A DNA stretch of 32,317 bases, from assembly GCA_050486105.1 (NCBI GenBank), contig JBJHCR010000032.1, positions 1 to 32,317 on the forward strand, read 5' to 3'. Position 1 is the stretch's first letter. Each line of letters opens with the position of its first letter. A program made the translations under genes and the position numbers. The notes beneath the pieces were generated by a model, which was given only the letters and a program-made list of their open reading frames with translations, ran no database searches and was not told where the DNA came from. Shown here piece by piece: positions 7,733-15,870 of the stretch. Origin of the DNA: JAEXNA01 sp050486105. Lineage in GTDB: Bacteria; Vulcanimicrobiota; Xenobia; Xenobiales; JADMJV01.

Positions 7733-9324
7733 ACCGTCACCTCGTTCTTGACTTCAGCCAGCAGCTCCACCGCGGCATTTCGTCCTGGAGCTCCGGTAAT
7801 GCAACCCCCGGGATGAGCACCAGAGCCGCACATCCAAAGATTTTCCACCGGGGTCCGGTAGTCCGCCCATCCCGGTGACGGCCGCAGGAAAAAGAGCTGG
7901 GGCAGGCTGAGTTCACCGTGAAAAATGTGACCGCCGGCCAAACCGAAGACCTTTTCTAGATCATCGGGCGTCATGATATGGCGATAGAGAATCTTGGAGG
8001 GAAGGTCCGGAGCGTGCTCGGCTAAGGTCTCTACCACAACATCCAAGAACTGCTCCTTCTTTTCGGCAGTCCAACCCCCTTTCAGCTCAGCGTCGGCGTA
8101 CTGCACAAACAAACTCATGATGTGTTGTCCGGGAGGAGCCATGCCTGGGTCTAAGAGCGAGGGGATTAAGGCGTCCATGAATGGTCGAGTCGACCAGCCA
8201 CCATACTTGGCCTCGTCGTAGGCTCGCTCCAAATAGGCCGTGCTTGGGGCGATTTCGATAGACCCTCTCAGCAGCGCACGTTTCGATTCAGGGATGGCGG
8301 CAAAGGTTGGGAGTCCATCGAGAGCGAGATTCACCTTACATGAGGGACCTCTGCTTCCCCAGTTTTCGATATCGGCCACGAATTGGTCAGGCAGGTGTTG
8401 CCTTCCCACCATCTTCAAAAACGTCAGCTTCGGATGAGCCGCTGACACAATACGATCGGCGGTGAACTCTCGTCCATCCTCAGTAACAACCCCATAGGCC
8501 CGGCCGTTCCGAATAGCGATCTCCGCCACCGCTGCATCAGTGAGAATCTCTGCCCCGAAAGCTCGGGCTGATCGGGCAATGGATTGACTGAAGGCTCCGG
8601 TGCCCCCGCGAGGGAAACCCCAAGCTCGAGGTACACCATTGAGCTCACCCAGGTAGTGATGCAGCATGACATATCCGGTTCCAGGGGAGCGAACCCCAAG
8701 GAAAGAGCCAATGATCCCACTGGTCGACTTAATAGCCTTCAAGGGCTCGGTCTCGAACCACTCGTCTAAGAAATCGGCCACACTCATAGTCATCAGGCGG
8801 GCCAGGGTATAGAGATCATCCCGCTCGAAGCGATCCAGGCACCCTCGAACCCTGGCCATTTGAGCCAAATCTTTTGCGGCTAAAGAGGTCGGGTCCGGGG
8901 GCACCAGATCAAGGATGGGTTGCATCCCTAGCACCAGACGGCGCATCAGCACACTGAACTCATCGTAACGCTCTCCGTCAGTGCGAGAAAAACGCTCGAT
9001 CTCTTGCCTGGTCAGATCGTGGTCCGGCCAGTCGGCAAAATAGTTCCCGTCGGGGAGCGGAGCCACGGTGGACTCCAAAGGAATAATCTGCAACCCATGC
9101 TTGGGGAGTTCGAGTTCCCGAACGATCTCCGGCCTGAGGAGACTGATGAGATAGGCTCCAGTGAGGAATTTGAACCCGGGAAAATGCTCTTCGGTGATGG
9201 TTGCTCCACCTACCATCGAACGCCTCTCTAGAAGCAGGACTTTCAAGCCTGCTTTAGCCAGATAGGCGGCGTTCACCAGGCCATTGTGGCCGCCTCCGAC
9301 AACGATGACGTTATACTCGGACAT
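7729..9324 (-). CDS. FAD-dependent oxidoreductase, phytoene desaturase/PYROXD2-like
   Basis: 531 residues with a complete N-terminal Rossmann FAD motif (VIVVGGGHNGLVNAAYLAKAG, glycines at 10, 11, 12 and 15; acidic end of the second strand at E34) followed by MVGGATITEE. The C-terminal FAD motif is MCGSGAHPGGCITGAPGRNAA at about 495-515. The GHNG and GHIFHGE signatures are those of the PYROXD2-like branch, not of carotenoid desaturases, and no carotenoid gene is near. It starts inside the end of the upstream GcvT-like gene (14-nt overlap) and ends overlapping a degenerate paralogue. The reaction is unknown; with GcvT next to it, oxidation of a methylated amine or similar donor is a reasonable guess. 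Confidence 0.85.
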   Translation of the reverse strand: MSEYNVIVVGGGHNGLVNAAYLAKAGLKVLLLERRSMVGGATITEEHFPGFKFLTGAYLISLLRPEIVRELELPKHGLQIIPLESTVAPLPDGNYFADWPDHDLTRQEIERFSRTDGERYDEFSVLMRRLVLGMQPILDLVPPDPTSLAAKDLAQMARVRGCLDRFERDDLYTLARLMTMSVADFLDEWFETEPLKAIKSTSGIIGSFLGVRSPGTGYVMLHHYLGELNGVPRAWGFPRGGTGAFSQSIARSARAFGAEILTDAAVAEIAIRNGRAYGVVTEDGREFTADRIVSAAHPKLTFLKMVGRQHLPDQFVADIENWGSRGPSCKVNLALDGLPTFAAIPESKRALLRGSIEIAPSTAYLERAYDEAKYGGWSTRPFMDALIPSLLDPGMAPPGQHIMSLFVQYADAELKGGWTAEKKEQFLDVVVETLAEHAPDLPSKILYRHIMTPDDLEKVFGLAGGHIFHGELSLPQLFFLRPSPGWADYRTPVENLWMCGSGAHPGGCITGAPGRNAAVELLAEVKNEVTV

Positions 9325-10525
9325 ACATCTCCTTCTTTCTCGGGGTGGTGAAGAACGGGACCCTCGTCAATTGACCCGGGATCCGGCAGCGCTTGCGGTC
9401 CACCACCACTTCAAACTCCAGGCTGTCCCCGGGAACAGCGAGTTCCGGATCAACTTGAACCAAGAGAAGGTACTGCTGGAGAGTGGGAGACCAGGTTCCG
9501 CAGGTCGCGTACCCTCGCTGTCGGCCCTCGGCATCAAACAACGGGTGCACACCCCGCCAGGCTTGGATGGGCAGACACGGGGGTAAGCCAAACTCTTCAT
9601 GCGCCTGCCGATAGGCCACCTCGTCGAGGATCAATCCCCCGAACCGGTACGGAGTGGTCCCCCGTTCCTTCTCTTGCAGCAGGGCCTGACGCCCAATGAA
9701 GCCTTCCTTCTTGAAATGGACCGCCCACCCTAAACCCAATTCGAAAGGAGAGGACGCTTGGCCCGATTGAGTTACAGACAGAGCCGAAGCGTAGTCAACC
9801 TCCAGCATGATCAACCCGGCCTCGATTCGGGCGATATCGAGAGCCCAGATTCCAGCGGCCACCATGGCATAGCGCTGCCCAATTCTCTCTAGGCGGTCCC
9901 AAAGGTCCTCAGCCTCCCCAGCCGAGACCCAGATCTCATAACCCAAATCTCCGGTGTATCCCGTCCGAGAAATCCATAGCCGCAAGCCCTCCGCAAGGAA
10001 GGTGCCGCTGCAGGAGAATTCCAGATCTGCCACCCCGCCGCCCACGAGTTCTTCCAAGATGCCAAGAGAGGTCGGCCCTTGTAGAGCCAGAACCCCATAA
10101 TTCTCGGTGATGTTTTCAATCTCTACTTGATAGCCGGTGGCCGCCCGCTCCAACCAAGCCAGACTCTGCTCGGCGGCAGTCAACTGGTACACGCCCTCTC
10201 CAAGATCGGCTAGGGTCCCGTCATCGACCACCTTACCACGGTGATCGCACCAAGGGGTGTAGAGGACTTGGTGCCGGCGCAAGCCGGAAAGGTCCCGAGT
10301 TACCAAGTTCTGGAGATAATCGAAGGCCTCTGCTCCGGAGATGCGATACTTGGCCAGCGGCGAAACGTCGAAGAGTGCGGCACTGTTGCGCACGGCGAAA
10401 TACTCGCGATCGCAACTCATCAAGTAGCTACTGGCCACCTCATAACCGCCCCAGCGACGCCATTGAGAGCCCTGCATCAAGCTCGAAGTCCGAGAGTGAA
10501 AAGGTGTGAGTTTTAGGCGCTGCAT
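9311..10525 (-). CDS. GcvT-like aminomethyltransferase family protein (folate-binding)
   Basis: 404 residues of the glycine-cleavage T-protein / sarcosine dehydrogenase C-terminal fold. Visible features are RWGGYEVASSYL and AVRNSAALFDVSPLAKYRI near 24-62, LVTRDLSGL near 74-82, HRGKVVDDGTLADL with the acidic pair D101-D102, VLALQGPTS, TGYTGDLGYEIWV and a C-terminal beta-barrel part. Family members pass a one-carbon unit between an amine, or a demethylated substrate, and tetrahydrofolate. It is longer than bacterial GcvT (about 360) and no gcvH or gcvP is near, so a glycine cleavage role is unlikely. Its stop region overlaps the FAD oxidoreductase start, suggesting a shared demethylation reaction. 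It lies 93 nt after nuoK on the same strand; a separate promoter is possible but not evident. Confidence 0.85.
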   Translation of the reverse strand: MQRLKLTPFHSRTSSLMQGSQWRRWGGYEVASSYLMSCDREYFAVRNSAALFDVSPLAKYRISGAEAFDYLQNLVTRDLSGLRRHQVLYTPWCDHRGKVVDDGTLADLGEGVYQLTAAEQSLAWLERAATGYQVEIENITENYGVLALQGPTSLGILEELVGGGVADLEFSCSGTFLAEGLRLWISRTGYTGDLGYEIWVSAGEAEDLWDRLERIGQRYAMVAAGIWALDIARIEAGLIMLEVDYASALSVTQSGQASSPFELGLGWAVHFKKEGFIGRQALLQEKERGTTPYRFGGLILDEVAYRQAHEEFGLPPCLPIQAWRGVHPLFDAEGRQRGYATCGTWSPTLQQYLLLVQVDPELAVPGDSLEFEVVVDRKRCRIPGQLTRVPFFTTPRKKEMYVRV

Positions 10526-10618
10526 TGAGGATGATTTGACCCGAGAGCTAGTGGTCCCTTTTCCAAGCCTGAAGCCAATGGGACACCGCTTGGTGAGGTT
10601 TTGGAGCGAGTTGCAAGT

Positions 10619-10921
10619 CTACCAGCGAAGAGTGGTAGCCTTCTCCAGATCGATGCTTTGTTGGTTCCGGTAGACCGACAGCACTAAGGCTACCCCTATT
10701 GTCGCTTCGATGGCAGCCACGGCGATCACGAAAAGGGCAAAAATGACCCCTACATTCTCAGGTCGGAAGTGAGAGAAGGCGATCAGATTGATATTCACAG
10801 CATTGAACATCAACTCCAAGCACATGAGCACCGCAACGGCATTGCGCCTGGTGAGGACTCCGTAGAGGCCGATGCAAAAGAGAACGATGGCCAGGGTCAG
10901 ATAGTGGAAGAGCCCGATCAC
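10619..10921 (-). CDS. nuoK: NADH-quinone oxidoreductase subunit K
   Basis: 100 residues, the usual NuoK length, with three membrane helices. The two proton-channel glutamates are kept: E36 in MCLELMFN and E72 in AIEATIGVAL. It starts with GTG at 10921, overlapping the nuoJ stop (GTGA). It is part of the antiporter-like membrane arm of complex I. It is the last nuo gene here; nuoL, M and N do not follow. Confidence 0.95.
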   Translation of the reverse strand: MIGLFHYLTLAIVLFCIGLYGVLTRRNAVAVLMCLELMFNAVNINLIAFSHFRPENVGVIFALFVIAVAAIEATIGVALVLSVYRNQQSIDLEKATTLRW

Positions 10922-11472
10922 GACTGCTCCCCTTCGGCCACCGCGACTCGGTCCTTTTCAACCAGAGCGAGAGGACTCTCTTTGGCTTCTTTGCGTGCTA
11001 TGACCACCGCACCGATCAAAGCGATGGTCAAAAGCAAGGAGATCAATTCGAAAGAGATCAAATGCTCGGTGAGCAAGGATTCCGCCAGACTCACAAGGGA
11101 CCATTCCTCTTGCCGACTGTGGTTGAAAACCTCCCACCGAGAACTGAGGAGAACCCGACCCATGACCAGAGCTAGCAGCACCGTCACAGTGGCGGCTGAA
11201 GTCTGCTGCAGCTTCGAAACCGCAAGTTGGGGACGCATGAGGTCGTGGGTCAGCATAAAAGCAAACAGCAGAACTACGGCGATGGCTCCAGCATAGACGA
11301 TCACCTGAACCCCTGCCATGAATGGGGTCGACAGTGTCACATACAGAGCGGAAATTCCCAAGAAACTGACGATCAGGCATAGGCCTGCATGAAATAAATT
11401 GTGGCTCAAGACAACCGCCAAGGCGGGGATTACTATCATGCCTGCGAGAAAATAGAAGAGGATTGGACTCAA
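10918..11472 (-). CDS. nuoJ: NADH-quinone oxidoreductase subunit J
   Basis: 184 residues with about five membrane helices, including the conserved LSHNLFHAGLCLIVSFLG and VQVIVYAGAIAVVLLFAF stretches, the latter being the pi-bulge helix of NuoJ. I chose the TTG start at 11472: it directly overlaps the nuoH stop (TTGA), has a GGAGGT ribosome site at a normal distance and gives the expected N-terminus (SPILFYFLAGM). The frame stays open upstream to 11643 but that part lies inside nuoH and is not NuoJ-like. It is a membrane subunit next to NuoK. Confidence 0.93.
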   Translation of the reverse strand: MSPILFYFLAGMIVIPALAVVLSHNLFHAGLCLIVSFLGISALYVTLSTPFMAGVQVIVYAGAIAVVLLFAFMLTHDLMRPQLAVSKLQQTSAATVTVLLALVMGRVLLSSRWEVFNHSRQEEWSLVSLAESLLTEHLISFELISLLLTIALIGAVVIARKEAKESPLALVEKDRVAVAEGEQS

Positions 11473-12707
11473 GAGAGACCTCCGTCCGGAATTTGCTCCT
11501 GCGTCTCCAAGACCTGGCCGCTCGCGGAGAACAGCGAAAAAGACCACGCTAGAAGCGCCATGGAGATCGCTCCAATCAGGGTCGCCAACCACCAGGACAT
11601 CAACTCCTGAGTCTGCAGGACAGCGACTCCGGTGCAGATGCAAAGATTGAGGAAGGCCAAAGGCAGCAAGAACTTCCAGCCCAAGCTCATCAGATGGTCC
11701 GGTCGAACCCTAGGGAAGGTCCAACGAATCCACATCATCAGCAGTATCAGGGCATACATTTTCAAGAAGAAGACGGCCAATCCCAGCAAGGTGTAGAGTA
11801 TATCGGGAGACTCTGGTATGGGCATGAACGGCACCAGCCATCCTCCCATAAAGACGGTGGCACCGATGGCTGACACCAACATCATATTGCAGAATTCCGC
11901 CAGGAAAAACATAGAGAACATCATGCCCGAGTATTCGGAGACGTAGCCGGCTACCAACTCAGACTCAGCCTCCGGGATATCAAAAGGAGGGCGGTTGACC
12001 TCGGCTATAGCCGCAACGTAGTAGATCACCGCCCCCAAAAAGCTCGGAATGAGAAACCAAACTCCCAACTCGTGTTGAGCCTCCACGATACCTTGCATGC
12101 TCAGGGTTCCCGCCAATATGATTGGTCCCAGCAAGGCAAAGAACATGGGAATCTCATAGGAGAGCATCTGAGCCGCAGAACGCAACCCTCCCAAGAGAGA
12201 ATACTTATTGTTGGAGGCCCATCCGGCCATGATGATGGAAAGAACTGCTAAAGACGAAACCGCCAGCACATAGAGGATTCCAATGTTGAGGTCGGCCACC
12301 GACAGGGCTGGACCGAAGGGAATGACAACAAAGGCTGCCACAGTAACTGCAAAAATCAGCATGGGTGCCACGGTGAACGGAACGGGGTCGGCTCGACCGG
12401 GAACGATCAACTCCTTAGTCAGGAGCTTAACGGCGTCGGCGGCGGTTTGCAGCAATCCGCCGGTCCACATGGATCTGTTCCTCAAGGCTTTTGGCCCAGT
12501 CATCATGGGACCCATTCGATTCTGAATGCGAGCGGAGATCTTGCGCTCAAGCCAAATTAAGAATAGAGCAGAGAGGCTGAGAAAAATAAGCAACACACTC
12601 AGCATCACGACCTTTAACAAAAGATCTGGAATTCGCCAACCGACGCTCTGCTCAACGAAACCGCGAAGGATCTCTCCAGCAGGATTATGGATCCAAGAAT
12701 CGGACAT
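11469..12707 (-). CDS. nuoH: NADH-quinone oxidoreductase subunit H
   Basis: 412 residues with eight or more membrane helices. Diagnostic NuoH stretches are LERKISARIQNRMGP near 53-67 (quinone-chamber loop), EIPMFFALLGPIIL, and NRPPFDIPEAESELVAGYVSEYSG with the conserved acidic residues of the proton path. NuoH forms the quinone-binding site at the junction of membrane and peripheral arms. The ATG at 12707 lacks an obvious Shine-Dalgarno sequence. Upstream, where many operons have nuoE-F-G, sits a small secreted arginine-rich gene; downstream, where nuoI usually lies, nuoJ follows directly. Confidence 0.95.
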   Translation of the reverse strand: MSDSWIHNPAGEILRGFVEQSVGWRIPDLLLKVVMLSVLLIFLSLSALFLIWLERKISARIQNRMGPMMTGPKALRNRSMWTGGLLQTAADAVKLLTKELIVPGRADPVPFTVAPMLIFAVTVAAFVVIPFGPALSVADLNIGILYVLAVSSLAVLSIIMAGWASNNKYSLLGGLRSAAQMLSYEIPMFFALLGPIILAGTLSMQGIVEAQHELGVWFLIPSFLGAVIYYVAAIAEVNRPPFDIPEAESELVAGYVSEYSGMMFSMFFLAEFCNMMLVSAIGATVFMGGWLVPFMPIPESPDILYTLLGLAVFFLKMYALILLMMWIRWTFPRVRPDHLMSLGWKFLLPLAFLNLCICTGVAVLQTQELMSWWLATLIGAISMALLAWSFSLFSASGQVLETQEQIPDGGLS

Positions 12708-12762
12708 TGGGAGGAAACCGTTCGCTTAAGCAGTACCGAGTTCCCTCCCTGGCCGGGGAGAG

Positions 12763-13146
12763 CTACCTGGAGATTTTGCTGCTTCCCCCACCTTGAAATC
12801 TGACAGGCTGAAATCGCGGGGTGCGCGACCTTACATTAGAACTTCTCACCCGTGTGGGTCGAATGTTAGGTTGACGGATCTGACTAAATCTGGGTTTCCT
12901 TATTTGATTCTGACGAAACCTTTGAGCCCTAAACGGATTTTGACGAAAAATCACCCTCCGGGGACGAGCCTGTGTTCGAACTGGGGGGCGAAAGCGAATT
13001 TGAGCGACCTCCCCAAGCAGTACCGGACCGGATTGTTCAGCCCAAGCCTCCCCTTCAACGACTCTATCTAAAGACTCTGCTTGAGCCGTAGCTGCAAATC
13101 CCAATAAGAGCAAAGTGCTCAAAAAAAATAGCTGCCGAAATGTCAT
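12763..13146 (-). CDS. small secreted arginine-rich pentad-repeat protein inside the nuo operon
   Basis: 127 residues. I chose the ATG at 13146 because an AGGAG lies just before it and it begins a clear signal peptide (FRQLFFLSTLLLLGFAATAQA, cleavage after about residue 23); a longer frame to 13197 only adds a polar tail. After an acidic stretch at about 24-50, the rest is strongly basic, with a hydrophobic-Arg pair every five residues: F67R, F72R, F77R, I82R, then after a short offset I90R, I95R, V100R, V105R. It has no cysteines and no fold that I recognise. The protein would be exported to the periplasm or outer envelope. It lies between nuoD and nuoH with gaps of about 55 and 105 nt, so it is probably co-transcribed. 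Function is unknown. Confidence 0.7.
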   Translation of the reverse strand: MTFRQLFFLSTLLLLGFAATAQAESLDRVVEGEAWAEQSGPVLLGEVAQIRFRPPVRTQARPRRVIFRQNPFRAQRFRQNQIRKPRFSQIRQPNIRPTRVRSSNVRSRTPRFQPVRFQGGGSSKISR

Positions 13147-13251
13147 ATCTCCTACTCTCTGCCGGTCCTGGCCCGACGGCATTTCACTAAAGACCAACCG
13201 TCATGCCCACACAGGAGTTCCGAGCTAGCCCTAATGTCCCAAAAAACCTCG

Positions 13252-14349
13252 CTAACGGTCCGTTTCGGGAAGCACGATATCAAAGGACGCACATATAGCC
13301 ATGATATCAGGGATGAGAACACCTGGCAAAAGGTCTCTAAAAATCTGGATGTGCACAAAGGAGGGAGTGCGAAACTTGCACCTCCAGGGCATATCGCCGC
13401 CGCTAGAAACCAGATAACAGCCAATATCCCCCCGAGGAGACTCTATGTGCTGGTAAGTCTCTCCTTCAGGAACCTTAAATCGGTAATTGAGAGGTATGGA
13501 AGCTGGTCCGGCCGGTATCTTATCAAAACATTGCCGCAGGATTTTTGCTGACTCCCGCAACTCTTGCATACGAACGCGATAGCGGGCAAAGACATCTCCT
13601 TCAGTGCTGGTGGGAATCTCGAAGTCCAGATCGGGATAGGCGGCAAAAGGCTCGTCTTTGCGCACGTCTACGGCCAGACCAGAGGCTCGGATATTGGGGC
13701 CAGAAACCCCATAAAACTTGGCTTTCTCGATAGAGAGATAACCCACACCTTGAGTCCTATTGTAGAAGATCGGATTCTCATCTAGCAGCTTCTCATATAC
13801 AGCAATATTTGGCTCCCACTCATCCAAAAAGCCCATCATCTTATCGAGAAAAGCCTGGCCGATATCACAACCAACTCCTCCGACACGGATATAGTTGTAG
13901 AGGAGACGAGCGCCACACACCATTTCAAAGAGATCGAGGACTTTCTCGCGGTCCGAGAAGGAATACAAGAAAGGCGTGGTCGCTCCAATCTCCAGACAGA
14001 ACGTTCCGTACCAGAGCAAGTGACTGGCGATGCGATTCAATTCGGTCATGATGACCCGAATATATTCTCCCCGAGGCGGAGGAGTGATGTCGGCCAAGGC
14101 CTCCACCGAGAGAACGTACACGTAATTCGAGGTCATGGAGGTACAGTAATCCAAGCGGTCGGTGACAGGGATGACTTGGGTGAAAGTCCGATTCTCAGCC
14201 AGTTTCTCAATTGAGCGATGGAGGTAGCCGACAATGGGATCGCAGCTCACAACCTTTTCGCCGTCCATCTTTAGCAGCATCCTCAACACCCCATGGGTGG
14301 ATGGGTGCTGAGGTCCCATGTTGAGTTCGAACTCTTCAGATGAAACCAT
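13252..14349 (-). CDS. nuoD: NADH-quinone oxidoreductase subunit D
   Basis: 365 residues, the 49-kDa subunit that helps form the quinone pocket. Diagnostic stretches are NMGPQHPSTHGVLRMLLKMDGE near 10-31 (quinone-binding His), IGYLHRSIEKLAE-type sequence near 40-53, DRLDYCTSMTSNYVYVLSVE, and the ending CKFRTPSFVHIQ...DIMAICASFDIVLPETDR, typical of the family. It is soluble, in the hydrogenase-like module. An AAGGAG ribosome site precedes the ATG at 14349. nuoC and nuoD are separate genes, not fused. Confidence 0.96.
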   Translation of the reverse strand: MVSSEEFELNMGPQHPSTHGVLRMLLKMDGEKVVSCDPIVGYLHRSIEKLAENRTFTQVIPVTDRLDYCTSMTSNYVYVLSVEALADITPPPRGEYIRVIMTELNRIASHLLWYGTFCLEIGATTPFLYSFSDREKVLDLFEMVCGARLLYNYIRVGGVGCDIGQAFLDKMMGFLDEWEPNIAVYEKLLDENPIFYNRTQGVGYLSIEKAKFYGVSGPNIRASGLAVDVRKDEPFAAYPDLDFEIPTSTEGDVFARYRVRMQELRESAKILRQCFDKIPAGPASIPLNYRFKVPEGETYQHIESPRGDIGCYLVSSGGDMPWRCKFRTPSFVHIQIFRDLLPGVLIPDIMAICASFDIVLPETDR

Positions 14350-14376
14350 GTACTTCTCCTTCTGGACTCCCTGAGG

Positions 14377-14868
14377 TCAATCCGGGCGCTTCACAACGTT
14401 CGGGTGTAAGTAGTCTTTGCGAAGAGGGTGGCCTTCCCAGTCCTCAGGCATCATGAGTCGTCTCAGATCGGGATGCTGGTGAAAGACAACACCGAAGAGG
14501 TCGAAGACCTCGCGCTCGTTCCAGTCCGCATTGGCCCAGAATTCAGCAAGACTTGGAAGACTAGGGCAGAGTCTATCCAGCAGGACCTTCACCGCAATTC
14601 GGTGAGTGTGGCGATAAGAATAAAGATACACCAAGAACTCTAAGCGATCCGGCGGAAAATCAGCACAAGTCTGAAACTCCAGATAGTCGAAATCGAAAAC
14701 GGGATCGGACTTGAGAACCTTAAGCACTTCCAGATAGTGGGACGCCGGCACGAGAACAGCATCGGGATTAGAGGTCACCTCATCGAAGTCGAGAGTAGGG
14801 AAAAACTCCTTCAGGCGGCCTCTAAGGGCACTTCTAGAAAGCTTCTGTCGGTCGATGTCTACTGGCAT
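14377..14868 (-). CDS. nuoC: NADH-quinone oxidoreductase subunit C
   Basis: 163 residues, the 30-kDa subunit. The family signature is clear: ADWNEREVFDLFGVVFHQHPDLRRLMMPEDWEGHPLRKDY near 113-152. It packs on NuoD in the peripheral arm. It lies 27 nt upstream of nuoD and 12 nt downstream of nuoB. The ATG at 14868 has only a weak ribosome site. Confidence 0.95.
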   Translation of the reverse strand: MPVDIDRQKLSRSALRGRLKEFFPTLDFDEVTSNPDAVLVPASHYLEVLKVLKSDPVFDFDYLEFQTCADFPPDRLEFLVYLYSYRHTHRIAVKVLLDRLCPSLPSLAEFWANADWNEREVFDLFGVVFHQHPDLRRLMMPEDWEGHPLRKDYLHPNVVKRPD

Positions 14869-14880
14869 GATTTCGAAGGC

Positions 14881-15486
14881 CTACCCTAAAATCGGAATCT
14901 GGTCCGGTCTGATCAGAGCGCTGTTGAGAGCCGGAGTTCCAGGGATTTGCCTGGGGGTCAAATGCCGCAACCCTGGCCTATCTCGTTCGTGTCCAAGACG
15001 CTCGGTCCGAATTAGGTTCTGCAGCTCGATACATCCATTCAGCAAGGCTTCCGGCCTAGGAGGGCAACCGGCAACGTGAATATCCACCGGGATGATCTTG
15101 TCCACCCCTTTGAGTACAGAATAGGAATCGTGGTAGAATGGACCTCCGTGTATAGTGCATCCACCCATGGCGATGACATATTTGGGGTCTGGCATTTGGT
15201 CGTACAACAACTTGACCCTAGGTGCCATTTTCAGAGTAAGAGTTCCGGCCACGATCATCAAATCGGTCTGTCTGGGAGTCGCCCGAAAAATCATTCCCAA
15301 TCGATCAAAATCATAGCGAGAAGCGCCGGTTGCCATCAATTCAATGGCACAGCACGCCAAACCGAAGAGCATGTACCACATTGAGGAGGCCTTGGCTTCA
15401 TTCAAGATGGAGTTCACCCCCGTCATCAAAACTCCACCGCCTGGAGTTTTCTCGATATAAGCTGGAATCCGCTCTATCAGGCCCAC
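14881..15486 (-). CDS. nuoB: NADH-quinone oxidoreductase subunit B (cluster N2)
   Basis: 201 residues. The four cysteines that bind the terminal [4Fe-4S] cluster N2 are present: C45-C46 in LACCAIE, C110 in MGGCT and C141 in VAGCPPRP. The RYDFDRLGMIFRATPRQTD stretch follows the family. It has a GTG start at 15486, inside the end of nuoA (10-nt overlap). The last 30 or so residues are longer than usual and not conserved. N2 passes electrons to quinone. Confidence 0.96.
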   Translation of the reverse strand: MGLIERIPAYIEKTPGGGVLMTGVNSILNEAKASSMWYMLFGLACCAIELMATGASRYDFDRLGMIFRATPRQTDLMIVAGTLTLKMAPRVKLLYDQMPDPKYVIAMGGCTIHGGPFYHDSYSVLKGVDKIIPVDIHVAGCPPRPEALLNGCIELQNLIRTERLGHERDRPGLRHLTPRQIPGTPALNSALIRPDQIPILG

Positions 15487-15866
15487 TCAAAGGCTCCTTT
15501 CCGCCAATCATAAATAAAACCCAGCACCAAGATTCCCAGGAAGACAGCTACGCTGGTTAACGCCGGCCAACCGATGGACACGAAAAGCTCCTTGAACCCG
15601 ACCGCCCAAGGGAGAAGAAAGACGGTCTCGACATCAAACAAGACAAACAGCATGGCAAACAGATAGTAGCGCGCATTGTATTGCACCCAGGCTTCACTGG
15701 TAGGTGCTTCTCCACATTCATAGGTGAGTTGTTTGCTTTTATGGGGTCTATAGCTGCCGATCAGTCGGGTAACGAAGCTGGCCAAAAGAAAATTGAAGCC
15801 AACAAAGAGAAACCCTCCGAGGAAGAAAACTCCAGCGTACCCGTAAAACGTCATTGATTCTGCCAT
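15477..15866 (-). CDS. nuoA: NADH-quinone oxidoreductase subunit A
   Basis: 129 residues with three membrane helices and the family loop YECGEAPTSEAWVQYNARYYLFAMLFVLFDVETVFLLPWA near 49-88, containing the conserved acidic residues of the A subunit. It is the first gene of the nuo set and starts just 4 nt after the polyprenyl synthase stop. Confidence 0.96.
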   Translation of the reverse strand: MAESMTFYGYAGVFFLGGFLFVGFNFLLASFVTRLIGSYRPHKSKQLTYECGEAPTSEAWVQYNARYYLFAMLFVLFDVETVFLLPWAVGFKELFVSIGWPALTSVAVFLGILVLGFIYDWRKGAFEWA

Positions 15867-15870
15867 AAAA

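Noticed and set aside
7729..9324. Carotenoid desaturase (crtI) reading of the FAD oxidoreductase
   Set aside because: No other carotenoid genes are near, and GHNG and GHIFHGE are of the PYROXD2-like branch.
10563..10593. CCAAGC...GCTTGG inverted repeat between nuoK and the GcvT-like gene
   Set aside because: A 6-bp stem with a 19-nt loop and no U-run is too weak to call as terminator or operator.
11473..11643. N-terminal extension of nuoJ to 11643
   Set aside because: The extension lies wholly within nuoH in another frame and has no NuoJ character; the TTG at 11472 with GGAGGT is the natural start.
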